A stretch of DNA of 64,000 nucleotides from Zarea fungicola (taxonomy: Eukaryota > Ascomycota > Sordariomycetes > Hypocreales > Cordycipitaceae): positions 124,001-188,000 of the forward strand of contig FWCC01000040.1 in assembly GCA_900169235.1 (NCBI GenBank). Reading direction: 5' to 3'. The position numbers and the translations under genes were made by a program. Shown here piece after piece: positions 20,383-32,108 of the stretch; positions within the stretch are counted from its first letter, which is position 1, and every line of letters begins with the position of its first letter. The notes below the pieces were generated by a model. The model saw nothing but the letters and a program-made list of their open reading frames with translations. It was not told the origin of the DNA and ran no database searches.

Positions 20383-21265
20383 ATGGACCGCGCCGAGCCC
20401 CCTCCCGAGTTCATCCTCGACGTCTTCGCCGACCCTCACTCCGTCCGCGACATTGTCCGCGCCATCCTCCACACCATCTTCTTCAACCGCTTCTTCCCCT
20501 CGGTCCACCCGACCACCCGCGACGTCCTCGATCTGACCCTGCCCTACGTTGACGACGATGAGCTCGCCACCATGATTGAGCAGCGCGCCGCGGCGCTGGA
20601 GAGGCAGCTGGAGGCAGAGCGCTTCTCCGCCGCCACCAATGCCTCGACGACGACAACGACGACGACCATAGGGAGCAACGACGGCACCGGCGCCGCCACT
20701 GCCTTTTCGCCAACAAGGATGATGATGCCCGCGTCGCCTTCTTCACCGAGACAGCCACAGCAGCATGCATCTACCACCACCACCCCTGGTACGGCAGCGA
20801 CAAAGGGAGGTGTGAGCACGACCTCTTCGGCGAGCGGCGCGCGCGGCCAGATTTCCGTCCAATTCTTTGAAAAGAGAAGGCGCAAGGCGTGGCTGTCGCG
20901 CGGCGACGAGGAGGTGTGCTGGGAGTGCTGGACGGTCAAAGTAACCGTTGCAGAGCCACGAACAGAGTCAGGTTTGTTGCGCCCAGACGTCATTCTTTTT
21001 GGGGGGGGAAAAAGAAGCTTTCTTCTTTTCTTTAAAAAAATTGGCAAAAATTAAACAAGACTAACATCATCCAGAACGCGCCAAAGTCCGACGAGCCATG
21101 GAACAGACACTCCTCACCACCGCCATGAAAATCGTCACCTTTGCCAATACGCACAAAGATCACATCCCACCCATCACCACCCAGGGAGGAAACCCTTTTC
21201 CTTGCAAGATTAGCATTGAGCAAAAGGAGAGCACAGGTTGGGCGGCCCGGATGGGCATCTACTAG
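20383..21265 (+). CDS. ATG101: Autophagy-related protein 101
   Basis: HORMA-fold partner of Atg13 in the Atg1 kinase complex that starts autophagosome formation, in fungi that use Atg101 rather than Atg29/Atg31. Exons 20383-20971 and 21075-21265 give 259 aa. The N-terminus FADPHSVRDIVRAILHTIFF and the centre CWECWTVKV are family hallmarks. The C-terminal exon supplies ERAKVRRAMEQTLL and the ending WAARMGIY. Between about residues 85 and 160 there is a low-complexity insert rich in Thr, Ser, Ala and Pro, partly encoded by ACG/ACA repeats; it explains why the protein is longer than the roughly 218-aa animal form. The 103-nt intron carries a G8 run and an A-tract. Confidence 0.93.
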
Positions 21266-22116
21266 CCACTTTGCGTCCTCTTTTTTCCCGGTATTTACAG
21301 TTTACTCGTTCCGTTATTAGACTTTTGCTTTTCGTCCTTCCTTCTTCTTTGGCGCATCATTGGCGTTGGGTGGCATATAGACGTTGTTGCTAGATACCCT
21401 TTCAATATACCATCGAATTTACAACAGTAACGCAGTTCAAGTATACAACAACGTCCAGACATGCAAGAGTGACTCCTTCCATAGCACATGACGCTTTCTT
21501 GACACTTAGCATGAAACCTGGACAAAGCTCAGCTCAGTCACTGGCACATTTCAACTGTGTTGCATTGCTGCACTGAGGAACAGCTGGTCAGCGACAATCC
21601 ATCCACTAGTTTCTTGTGACTGGTTCGAAAGTAATGGGGTCACATGCGATATCAACATCATTGTAATTTTATCATTGTGTGTGCATCCATACCTCAACAT
21701 ATTCACTTTTGAGACTCGTCTTTTATCACCTTCACTACCAACGCTTTGTCCATTGCCACTATTTTGCTCTCGCTCTCTGTCATGGCTGAGACATGGCCTT
21801 CATCTCAGCCCTCAACTGCATTGTAGACACAGTAGATGATGGCTACTGCAGAACAGCAGCAGTAACGCTGCACGGCTACGTTAGCGTCCGTCTTAGTCGC
21901 ACGCTCTGGCGTCCCTTTATTAACAATTCGGGACTGTATAATATCAAGCGTCCGCCACTATCAATCGTCATCTGCAAACTCCATTCTGGTGCATGTTATT
22001 TAGGCAGCTAACTGTAACCCCTCGTGTTCACCCCATTCTCTTCTCATGCAAAGTAAAAGTTCCAAGCATTTCTAGTCATTTCGCGTCCATCAGTGGTATC
22101 ATCTTGAGACGGAATC
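21266..22116. other. Intergenic region, ATG101 to F-box-like gene
   Basis: 850 bp with a T-rich 3' region after ATG101 and a mixed-composition promoter. I see no gene. Confidence 0.55.
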
Positions 22117-23022
22117 ATGTCTCTTCCTCAAGCTAACCAGTCCAGTTTCGGAAGCTCGTCGGATGACGAAGCCATGACGAATGTGCCCATCGACGAGGCC
22201 GGAGAGTGGGAGATTGTTGACTTTGACGCCATCTCCAACAAAGATGCAAGACGCACAAAAAAGCCAGCGCTTGCGTTTTCGTGGCGCTTTCAATTTAGCT
22301 TGGAATTCAGCAGGGAGACATCATCATCCATGGAACCAGAGTCTGGCGAGAAGAAAACGCACCGCAAGAGGGCGACGGGCCAGCTACACGATGACCCAAC
22401 TACAAGCCAGCAGCAACAGTGCAGGTTCTTCGCACTACCGCCCGAGCTCCGTCTTCAAATTTACAAACACATTCTCTCCTGTCCATCCTCCCAGGCCGTA
22501 GCCATAACGTGGACATTGAGCACGGACAACCTACAGCAGCAGCAGCAGCGTCGCCGCCCATGGACAGTCCTCGCCATCCTGCAGACATGCCGGCGGATGT
22601 ACGCCGAGGCGGAGACCATCTTCTACGCGGTGAACCAGCTGCACCTGGCCAGCGTGGACGTCGCAAGGGGGTTCCTGCACGCGATTAGCGCGGAGCGGCT
22701 CGGCGCCATCCGGAGCCTGTCGTTCTCGGCCGTCTCGAGCTCGTCGGTCCTCACGTTTGCGCAGGTCATTGCGGATGCGCCCGCGCTGCAGACGGTGCAG
22801 ATTCATCGGGAACAGTCTATTCGCTATATTGATGTCAAGTCTTGGGCCGTGCTGGCGACGCAAATCACGGCAGAGCTGAGCAAACTGCGCGGCCTGCGCC
22901 GTCTGGACTTCATCACGCCAGACGTGACCGCACCGACGCCGGTGGAGGTCGAGAGAATGGAGAGCCTGAGGCAAGTTGACCGGAGGATAGTGGAAGCCGT
23001 AGGCACGCCTGTTTCCATCTAG
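22117..23022 (+). CDS. F-box-like / DUF7730-type protein of unknown function
   Basis: Intronless 301-aa protein. Residues about 1-100 are acidic then Ser/Lys-rich and probably disordered. From about residue 107, FFALPPELRLQIYKHILS is an F-box-like helix pair of the type found at the start of many fungal DUF7730 proteins. LAILQTCRRMYAEAETIFYAVNQLHL follows after a short Gln/Arg tract, as is usual in that group. Such proteins are abundant and mostly unstudied in filamentous fungi; a role as a ubiquitin-ligase adaptor is only a possibility. The Gln run is coded by CAG repeats near 22532. No partner gene is apparent. Confidence 0.72.
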   Translation: MSLPQANQSSFGSSSDDEAMTNVPIDEAGEWEIVDFDAISNKDARRTKKPALAFSWRFQFSLEFSRETSSSMEPESGEKKTHRKRATGQLHDDPTTSQQQQCRFFALPPELRLQIYKHILSCPSSQAVAITWTLSTDNLQQQQQRRRPWTVLAILQTCRRMYAEAETIFYAVNQLHLASVDVARGFLHAISAERLGAIRSLSFSAVSSSSVLTFAQVIADAPALQTVQIHREQSIRYIDVKSWAVLATQITAELSKLRGLRRLDFITPDVTAPTPVEVERMESLRQVDRRIVEAVGTPVSI

Positions 23023-23848
23023 ATTTATGCCTGCGTTTTACGTCTTGGGCTGTAGTGAACTGGTTACTGGAGCATTTGCGTCGATTCGCTGGTGCCGCAT
23101 TTCGGTTGGCACAGCAAATCTACACAGTCTGCGCGGTCACCTTGAAATGAAAATGAGAGTAATAGAGGCAATTTTTTAGCGTCACAATCTGGGCAAACAT
23201 ATCCCGCCACATAAGTGGCAAGTATCAGCCACATATACACGTGTAAGGCTCGAATCGTTGTATACACAAATGTAATAAAATCGCATTCTTGGCCATTGGC
23301 CGGCTAATAGTCAAACTAGTCATAATCCTGTATTCCTTTCCGTTTCCCTATTCCTGTTCCCTATTCCCTGTCCGATTCCGTACAATACTCAAAACAATAA
23401 GCGTCCCAAAAAAAAAAGAAGGCTAAAAAAGCAAGGCCAAAACAGATGACAAAGCCATCAGGTAACCAAAAACAAAGATTAAAGGAGACCAACCCTGAAA
23501 GCAAAGCAAAAAAAGAATGTCAAGCAAAGCTAAAACGCCAAAAATCAAGGCGCCTCTTCCATATACTAGTCGTCATGCCGAAAGGAGCAGCATCTCTTGT
23601 AAGCAAACCGTCCCTTCCTTTGAAATTCCAAATCATACCACGCCATTGCCAATGCCAATAGCAGAGAAAACAACAACAGAAAAATAAAGCATATTGCAAT
23701 AGTAGAATAGCGGCTGTGAAGCCAGTAAGTAGGTTTGCCAGGATCCTTGGATCCTCTGCTCTAATTTGTACCAGCCGTCGCTGCAGCGGTCGAGTGCATA
23801 TCATAAGTCGTCAACATCATTATAGTCTTCTATCCAAGCTCAAAATCG
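23023..23848. other. Convergent intergenic region, F-box-like/forkhead 3' ends
   Basis: Very A-rich on the plus strand at 23400-23540 (A runs and AAG/AAA tracts). No credible gene; likely long 3' UTRs of both convergent genes. Confidence 0.55.
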
Positions 23849-26086
23849 TTAAAATGCTGTCGAGTAGCTGCGGCCCAGGGGGGGCTTGGATTGCCGGGGT
23901 TTGGCCTGTGGCTGTGAGCCGGATCCAATGCGCTGGAAGCCCTGCAAGATATCGAGGCCGCCGAAATCGAGGTTTTCGTTGGTCGGGGCAAAATCGCTCG
24001 GGTCCATGACCAGCGGGGGCCAGTTCTCGTCGGCGGCCATCTCCATCATAGCAGCAGAAAACTTGCTGGGCGAGGCACGGCTAGGGGATTGCTGGAGCAT
24101 CTTGGAAGGTGAGCTGAGTCCTTCAAAGGCCTTGCTAGGGGTCTCGAGGAATCGCAAAGGTGAGTGCTCGGGAACACGGAGCAGGGGAGCCGAAGTAATG
24201 GATCTCTTAATCGAGCTGGTCAGTTCCTGGATGCCTGATGTCGAAACAGATCGGTCAAGGCGGCCACGCTTAGGAACGCGCTTGATGGGGGAGCCAGAAT
24301 CCACAGACCCAATGACTGGGAACGTATTCTCATCTAGGCCTGCAATATCCTGGAAAATGTCAAAGTCGGTACCGTTGGATGGCAAATCATCAAAGGCGTA
24401 GAGCGTCTCGTCGAGGTTAAAGGCCGGGCTCCAGGGCAGAGCATCATCAGTGACGCCAGTAACGCGGCGCAGAGGAGACTGAAGCATGTGACGGACCTTG
24501 TCACGGTGAATGCGAAGGTTGGTGTTTGGGGACGCCGAGGGAGGAGGTCGAGCGGGAGGCTTCATCTTGATGACTGGTGTCAGAGGCAGCAGGGCCTGGT
24601 TCTCGTAAGCTTGTCTCAGGGGAGAGGAGGAGACGGGGCCGTAGACAGACAGCGAGCGGGACTTGGTTGGGCTAAACGGAGATGAGCCGCGGAGACGGAT
24701 AATCTCCTCCTCGGCACGTCCACGCTTGATGCGAGGGCGATCCGCCTCCGAGGTCAAGAGCATTGCCTTTTGATTGGGGCGCATAGCAGAAGACTCGAGC
24801 GAGGATATATAGCCGCTGTCGTCCATGGAAGCAAATTTGCGCTTGTGGGAGCGAGAGATGGAAGAGGCAGGATGGCCAGTCATGGGAGGCGGCGTTCCGC
24901 TGCGTCGTCCATGTTTGGGAACTGGCGGTGACGAGTGCATCGTGGCAGGTAGTGGTGAGTATGATGAGTCGGGAGGAAGCTCGTTGTCAAGATGACGGTC
25001 AGCAGCATCTTCAGGGGCCGCAGAGTCTGAGACGGGGATCGTAGCATCAGAGGAAATCTCAGCGGGCATAGACATGGTGGCCTGTGATGTTGGCATGGGC
25101 GGCAAGACGGAGTGGCGATGCCAGGCAGGCGGTGGCAGAGTGGGCTCGGAATATCCCATGATGGGCGTCGGACGTGTCGACGGCTCGAGGCGGGTAGACA
25201 TGACGGGCAGATTCTCGGCCGACGGGACCGACTTTCGAGGAGGCTTTTCTTTGAGGAACTGGTGCTCGGTGCCGGGCTCAATGCCCCAGTAGTTGCCCTT
25301 GCCAGGGTCGTCCTTGGGTCGCTCAATCTTGATGAAGTTCTTGTGGAGGCTCAGGTTATGGCGAATGCTATTTTGCCAGCCAGCATCATTGGGGTTATAA
25401 AAGGAGTAGTTGTCACTAATCCACTTGTAAATCTGGGCGAGGGTAAGGCGACGCATGGGAGAGCGTAGAATGGCCATGCCAATAAGCTGGGCATAGCTGT
25501 GAGGAGGTTTAGATCCGTCGTCCAGAATAGGAGGAAAGGAGTCGTGGGGTGGTAAAGCATCGTCTTCCGTCTTTGGTTTCTTGGCTCGGGGGTCGCGAAT
25601 GGGGGCAGCCTCCATGAGGCCACGCTTGCCGTTGGGTTTTTGGTAATAGTTTTCCATGGAAATATTGAGGGTAGGAGGAGCCGGGAAAATCTGGACATTT
25701 TCTTTTCCAAAATTGAGCTCAAAGGTAGGTTTTTGGGGTCCTGTCTTGAACTTGGAGAGCTGTGGCCTTTTCTGGAGGTTATCTGTGGTGTGGGCCTTGG
25801 CCATGGGAGGGGCCATTGAAACCGTGTTGAGTCGTGGCCCTTGGGAGGACTTGAGAGGCGAGCGAGGCGAGGAAGATTTCGTCTTGTAGGGTGACTGGCC
25901 AGAAAACCCCAATGAGGGAGGATCGAGGACTACGTTGGAGCTAGAAGCACTTAGGGGTCGGCGGGGCGGGCGGGTAACCGAAGGCATAGGGGCGTGGCTT
26001 GTCATGGGTCGTGAAGTTTCAAACATGTCGTCTTGAAAGATTTGGAGCGGCTCGTTCTGGCCAATGTAACGCGTCGACTTGGCCAT
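23849..26086 (-). CDS. Forkhead transcription factor (Sep1/Hcm1-like)
   Basis: Nuclear winged-helix factor of 745 aa, probably a cell-cycle gene regulator as for yeast Hcm1 and fission yeast Sep1. The forkhead domain lies at about residues 192-284: KPPHSYAQLIGMAILRSP, LTLAQIYKWISDNYSFY, WQNSIRHNLSLHKNFIK and GKGNYWGIEPG. No FHA domain is present, which argues against the Fkh1/Fkh2 type. The rest is long, Ser/Pro-rich and probably disordered, with many SP/TP sites that could be cyclin-kinase targets. The ATG at 26086 sits in a near-perfect context (GCCGCC before ATGG); the open frame reaches 26134 only through a TTG. Upstream is a GA-rich plus strand (CT-rich leader) and then a 6 kb gene desert. 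Confidence 0.93.
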   Translation of the reverse strand: MAKSTRYIGQNEPLQIFQDDMFETSRPMTSHAPMPSVTRPPRRPLSASSSNVVLDPPSLGFSGQSPYKTKSSSPRSPLKSSQGPRLNTVSMAPPMAKAHTTDNLQKRPQLSKFKTGPQKPTFELNFGKENVQIFPAPPTLNISMENYYQKPNGKRGLMEAAPIRDPRAKKPKTEDDALPPHDSFPPILDDGSKPPHSYAQLIGMAILRSPMRRLTLAQIYKWISDNYSFYNPNDAGWQNSIRHNLSLHKNFIKIERPKDDPGKGNYWGIEPGTEHQFLKEKPPRKSVPSAENLPVMSTRLEPSTRPTPIMGYSEPTLPPPAWHRHSVLPPMPTSQATMSMPAEISSDATIPVSDSAAPEDAADRHLDNELPPDSSYSPLPATMHSSPPVPKHGRRSGTPPPMTGHPASSISRSHKRKFASMDDSGYISSLESSAMRPNQKAMLLTSEADRPRIKRGRAEEEIIRLRGSSPFSPTKSRSLSVYGPVSSSPLRQAYENQALLPLTPVIKMKPPARPPPSASPNTNLRIHRDKVRHMLQSPLRRVTGVTDDALPWSPAFNLDETLYAFDDLPSNGTDFDIFQDIAGLDENTFPVIGSVDSGSPIKRVPKRGRLDRSVSTSGIQELTSSIKRSITSAPLLRVPEHSPLRFLETPSKAFEGLSSPSKMLQQSPSRASPSKFSAAMMEMAADENWPPLVMDPSDFAPTNENLDFGGLDILQGFQRIGSGSQPQAKPRQSKPPLGRSYSTAF

Positions 26087-27462
26087 GGCGGCCAGGTCAA
26101 TGTGGAAAGACGTCGTAAAGAGGTACGAGAGCAAACGCGGTGTGATTTAAGCTATATGGTTGCGGTACAGCTGGTTAGCAATCGACGCTGCTACGGGTGC
26201 TGGCGGCGCCGAACGATGATGACCCGAACAAGGCAGCAGGCAGCATACAAGATATGAAAGAAGTAAAAAAAGAAGAGAGCAAAGGGTTTTACCTACCCAA
26301 GGTGGTTTTGTATAATAGTGTGGCGCTTGCAGAAGAAACCTGGGGCGCTTTTTTCTTCGGTTGAGATCTAAGGCGTAGTAGTTGAGGCCGTAGCTAGTCT
26401 GGCGGTGATGGTGTTGAACGTGTCAGGGGCGGTGCGTAGCGTCAAAAAAAGGTTCGTTGGGCAAGTTGCTGTTGCGAGATTTTGTCGTCGATGTTGGCTA
26501 GAGTGGGTGCACAAAAAGGAGATCTTATCGAATGAAGTCGAGAATGGGAAAGGGAAAAAAATTGGAAATACGCGAGCTTGTTGGAATCGAAGAGAGGTAT
26601 CGTGACGAAGAAAGGGAAAAAGATGCAGGAGGGGAGAAGCAGTCAGGTGTAGGTGGGCGAGAAGGGAGAGATGGGGGGATTGATGATGGGCCATAGGTGG
26701 AGGTGGTAGCAGAACAAGTGGGCAGGAATAGATTGATCTGATGCAGCAGAGACCAGAGTGCGATGGAACACCTGGAACAACTGGAACAAGGCAGTCTCAC
26801 AGGCGGACGGGGCGCCTTGAAGCTGCTGGACCAGGCCGTGGCCAGAGGCCAGAGGCAGGCTACTTGGTTCAGTGGAGCCCAGTGTTTTAGTGTTGGTATA
26901 CCGAGAAAGGTGCGAGTGGGGGGGGAGACACGCTACAGAGACTGCCAGGTGCAGTTATGACACGTTAAACCGCCAAGCTTGAATGGCCATGCCGCCAGTC
27001 GTCCATCCTGGTAGCTAAGTGGTGTGTGTGCCTGGCATACTCTAATCCAGTCGGCGTGCTGCGTCTGCAAGTCAGCGGCACCTCGAACAACTGGACTCCA
27101 TCCACTAATGGCCCCCCCATTTGCGCCCATCAGCCAAGCCTGGCAGCCTAGCAGGGGGTCAAAGACCAGGGACCCAACCGCGACCAACCGGGGCCGCGCT
27201 TTTCCTCTATTTCTGGTCGGGCCTAGCTGGACCTGGACCAATGTGCCAAGTTGCACGCTTTACTGGTACGGCCGCGTTCTATGACCACAAGAAGCGGGGG
27301 TTTCGGAATGCACAGGAATTTATACGCGCCGAGACTCTCTTGTTCTTTGTTCAGTTTCGTCTCGTACCTGCAGGTATTCCATTTACTTTTTGGGTCAAGA
27401 CCTGACCAGTCTTTCTGTGAAGACAAGGCGGAGCCCCGGAAGATTTTCCATTTCTCTCTGAT

Positions 27463-27471
27463 TACTCCGTA
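27463..27471 (-). repeat. TACGGAGTA dispersed motif, copy 4
   Basis: Appears as TACTCCGTA on the plus strand, within the forkhead upstream desert. A one-base variant (GACTCCGTA) is at 43143-43151. Confidence 0.45.
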
Positions 27472-29239
27472 CCTCTTGAGCTGCACCTCTCCCTACAGCG
27501 AGGTCGCCCACTATTAGATTACCCATGTCAGAAGAAAAGAAAAAAGACTGGGAAAAAAATGCACCGCCATGTGGAGCTAACTTATGGATTCGCGATCTCG
27601 ATATGAAGCCACTTCTTAACTTGTACTGGTACTGGCACCACACACAGACATGCAACATGAAGAGAGAGAAAATTGAGCTAAAATGGATAAAAAATTTTAA
27701 GGCTCGTTTCGAAGTCAGCGGGCTGGCAGCCAATGGACATGGCGTTGGCCTGCATAATGTGCTACGCCGACTACAGTCAAGATTCACGCGCTCAGCACGT
27801 ATCAAATCAGGCTTGTGTTACAGTACCAGAGCATGGAGTACCAAGAGCGAGAAAGAGAGAGAAATGTCTTGCCGTTTTCAGTTCCATAGTGCACTACTCT
27901 AACAGAACTCGGACCAGTTCCTCGGCTAAAGGTGTTTGAGTGTGCGACAAGCTTCCCCCGATCGGATTTGCTTTGCTTTTTTGTTCTATACGTGATCTTT
28001 TTGTCCCTTTTTTTTGTTTCTTTTTAGTTTGCTAGTAATCCTGTTCAAATCTTTTTTTTTTCCTCTCCCTCTTCATCTTGATACGAGAAAAAGAAAGGAA
28101 ACCCTCTTGCATCACAAGACCTCGGCGGGGTGGTAGAGGTTCGGCTACCGAGGTGGGGACGGACTCTCACTTTGCACTTTCCCATGAGACTGAATGACGA
28201 ACTTGAATGAACATGTGGTGAGACTTTTTGCTTAAACCGAAATGGACAGGCGGGCGGACGGAATTGGTGCTCAGGCAGCAGAGGATGAAACTACATTGCC
28301 CCGTCGTGGCGGGAATTGATTCGATGCCATGAGTTGGTATTACTGAGTATGTGGTAGATAGTCGTTCGACTAACGCATTAGCTCGAGAAGCTGCGACGCG
28401 TCTGGGGAGACGCGTCGGGTTTGTTTTGATTTACGCGAGCTTTGACCAATCAGAGCGTCCACCGAGCCGCCCATGGCGCAGCTTGGAACAAAAGGACAAT
28501 TCACCTTGTAGGGCGTTTTAGCGGTTGGCAGGCCACTTTTACAGCGCATTGCATCGCTGAAGATCATGACGTTCACGCCACACACGGAGAAGACGCAGCA
28601 CACCATTTGACCATCTCGACACAACCACTACACGACACCAAAATGCATCTTGTTACCGTGACGAGCCAAGCCACACTGCACGAAGGACGAGAAGGAAAAA
28701 AGGACCCATTCGGCAAATGGTACCCGGGCTTTTCAGCTCTTGTAGATTCTGCCACCATGCAAGCCAACCATGCAAAGCTATTCTGGTCAAAGCCATACTG
28801 GTCAAGCTGGTCAAAGCCCCATGCAGAAAACATTTGATGCCGAGCGCTATAGCCACCACTTACACAAAACCTTGCATGACACTTTAACGAAACTAATGTC
28901 GATTGCTCCATAGTTTTAATGTCCATGGTTTATGCAAGAGTCAATGCCGTCATCCATCCCGGCTAGCTTCCATCTATTCACTATATCCAGGTAGCCTTTA
29001 TTACATTTCCATTTCTACTCGTGCCTTCGTGCTCGCTCCCACAATGTTGAAATGATTTTATCCAGTGTTTACTCTGGTCTTGTCACGTCCGCATTCCTCC
29101 TCTCTTTCCCCTCCTTCCGAGGCAGACATTCTTGGAATGCAGATGGGCCAAGGCGGGTGCGTCACGGAGGACACTCGGGACAAGAAGCTAAATCTGGAAC
29201 ATTGCAAGCCGACCAGGGAGAAGAAAGAGTAGAGTTTAC

Positions 29240-29274
29240 AAAAAAAAAATCAAAAAAAAATCAAAAAAAAAATC
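29240..29274 (+). repeat. A-tract repeat (A9-10 TC, three units)
   Basis: Three consecutive blocks of nine or ten A separated by TC, a period of about 11 bases. A CA dinucleotide repeat follows at 29331-29353. Phased A-tracts are expected to bend DNA or exclude nucleosomes. Confidence 0.6.
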
Positions 29275-32108
29275 GTGCACAATCAGTGTTTTACATTTTG
29301 CCTTTTATTTCATTGGCCGATCAGCTAGCTGCACACACACATACACACACACATGTACAACCTTTCTTCTTTGTACAGACAAGAGTCTTGTCTGTTGGGC
29401 ATCCCCAGGATCAGTAAACCAACCAACCCAGGCGTTGGTTCGAGCTCGGAGCCGTGCCCTCTCTCCTCCCCGTTCCGCTCCGTTCCTTGCATTAATGCAA
29501 AATTCAAACTGCACGTCTTTCACATCGGGCTGTGCACATGCACTCCACTCTCTTCTCTTCTTTGAAAGGTTCAAATTTGCTCTAGGCGCGGTATGAAGCC
29601 AAGAAAAGTGCATTACACGTCCAAGCCCCCGGCGCTTATACAAACCTCTTTTTGTCCATCATCACCACCCTTTGCACTTCCCCGGCCAGGCCGTTGCTCG
29701 AGTCATGATTCCCATTTAAACCTCTCCATAATACCCGCCATATACATCATCATTCCCAGCAGTCGCTCAAAATTAAGTAAGGATTTTATTTTTATTTTTT
29801 TATTTATTTTTTTTACCGGGTAATCAATCCTTGGTGTAAAAAATGCCTGCCTGTCAAGGGAGCGGCGAAAACTGCTGCGTACTAAGAAAGTTCGGGTGAA
29901 ACGTCGCCGATGTAAGGCCGCCCACACGCCGCAGCTTGTAATTTCCAACAGCAAGGCCTCCCTTGTGGTGTAATCTTTTGTCAGCTGGGTTCTTCAAAAC
30001 TTCCTTTTACCGGCATAGAATAAAGAAGAACCACTTTACGCGTCACTCTGACTGCCGACCTTAATCATACTTGGACTGCTGTGCATACGGGAGTGAGTCT
30101 GTGCTGGAGGCTCAGGTCTCGGCCAAAGAGAAACCCGCCGACAACTCTAATAAGAATTGCTACCTACAACCTTACGTTGCAGGGGGGGTTTCTTTACTTG
30201 GTTTTTTTTTTTTTTTTTCAGGTGAGAGAAAATTAGTAGAAGAAGTGAACGTGAAAGTTTCTGCATGAAGGCAGGTTACACCGCTGCCGGCACAGCCAGC
30301 CATCGTCGTCGTCCCCAGTTGGCCGCAGATATTCCATCCCAAAGGGCCGTAGGTGGCCGTTTCCCGTGGCCTTGGGCATTGTGACTAATGCTGCCTAAAA
30401 CTTTTTTCTTTAAAAAAGGAATTCAGTGTCATATGATGTGGTATCCTGCATTAGCTTCCTTTTTGTTTAAGTTTCCAGCACATGGACTTCACCCGCCTTT
30501 GACCATGAGATTGCTTGCCCACGTTTGCCTGGGATGCCTGCGGTGACGATAACTACGTTGAACCAAAACTGGACAAGAGCGTACACGCCACAGTAGCACA
30601 AAAACAATACATAGCAAATGGCCTTCATTTTATCGTATTCGTAGAACATTGCCTTGGTAGGTTACTTTTCATTAACCCGATTCTGTGGCAGTGTTGCCAT
30701 CCACCACCTACCCTACCCTTCAGTGAATCACAGTGAATATCTGATCCTGTAGCCTTGTTCCGACAAAACGGGTTACAGCAGTTCCGAGAATAAAACGGAT
30801 GAATCTCACGGGTGTTTCACGAGACAATCTGGGGTGTTGGCTAGATGGGAGTTACGAATTGTTCTTGTATCTCCTTGAGCGGGGATGTGTACAGGATAGC
30901 CGCCCGACGTGCTACCAGGTCGGGATGCTGCTACACAGTGTACAGCTTTGGATGCACAACGGACCACGTTGTACAACATTGAAATCAGATAGATGGACAA
31001 AAGGCAAGACCAATATTGTAATGTTGCTTGTGTTTGGAAATCACCATATTACGCGTGGTCAAAGGCACTGCATAAAATGAACAAAGGTTAGAAAACATTT
31101 TTAATTCACCAAGATGAAGTCTACAGATATTTTATCAATTTTACAGGCCCTTTCCCTCAGCAACGCGCGCAGCGGGAAAGAACACGCAATAGGTTTGGAC
31201 ACAACTCATCTACAAACCGACCAACGAACAAAGTCAAGAAGCCGCCCGCCATGTCACATCCTCCACCCCTGACCTCTTTTTCCTTGATCATTTTTTCCTT
31301 CGTATTTCCAAAGAGAGGAAAAAGCAATTAAGTTGGGCAGAAATTGGCCAAGATCCCATGACTCTGATCCAAAAAGCAAAACCCCCATACATCATCCCTT
31401 GCTCATAACCACACGGACAGACCATCTCCACCTTCCGCCCTGCATTTCTTCATCTCCAGCTTGTCTCGCGCACGCACACACATTTGCTTTCTTTTTCTCG
31501 GGGTTTCTTTCTCCCTAGGGAGAAGGACCTTTCCGTGCCTTATTACCATTGCTGTGTGTAATGAAACACAAGGGATAGATATAAAAAAAAAAGCTGTCTC
31601 AAACTTTTCTTCTTCTTCCTTTTGACTCTTGTTCCTGTTCCTGGCAGGATGCTGTAATAATGTAACTCATGTTTCGTTATCTCTTGGCGAGTACCTGAAT
31701 TCAATGTTTCGCAGCTCTCTTCTTTCGTTACAGACGTAGAAGAACATGTGAACATGTTTCGTAGAGTACAGTGAATTCTAGCACCGTAAAATCAGAATCT
31801 TGGGATAGACACAAGTGCTCGATTCTTGTATTTCTCAACGCAGCAGCAGTACACTCGCAGGCATCGCAACGTTTATAAATAGCAATGCCCTGACCGCAAT
31901 CAGGAGGAATGTAAAGGGGAAAGAAAAATGTATATGAAGAGTATAAGATAAAACGTAAAAATTCTCCCCACTCCTCCTCTCAACACCTACACTACAAAGA
32001 AGGAAAAGGAAAGAATTAATAAACAAAAGCAGCTACTCCCAACATCTCTCATCCTTCATACACATTCCACAATTCAACTGCTCCCTCTCTTGTCATCTCC
32101 TAGAACCT

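Larger units (their letters stand above)
26087..32108. other. 6.0 kb region without recognisable genes
   Basis: The part near 26100-26750 is GA-rich on the plus strand, fitting the forkhead gene's pyrimidine-rich leader. The remainder has many simple tracts: T runs (28008-28060), three A9-10 blocks separated by TC (29240-29274), a CA repeat (29331-29353), an AT/T block (29787-29815) and T17 (30202-30218). Frames of 60-136 codons are scattered on both strands with no family resemblance. It could hold a very long 5' leader, a non-coding RNA or a fast-evolving gene. Confidence 0.6.

Noticed and set aside
26087..26134. Forkhead start at 26134
   Set aside because: That codon is TTG. The ATG at 26086 has an excellent initiation context.
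29052..29417. 121-codon frame near the CA repeat
   Set aside because: It runs through A-tract and CA low-complexity sequence and shows no protein-like composition or splice context.
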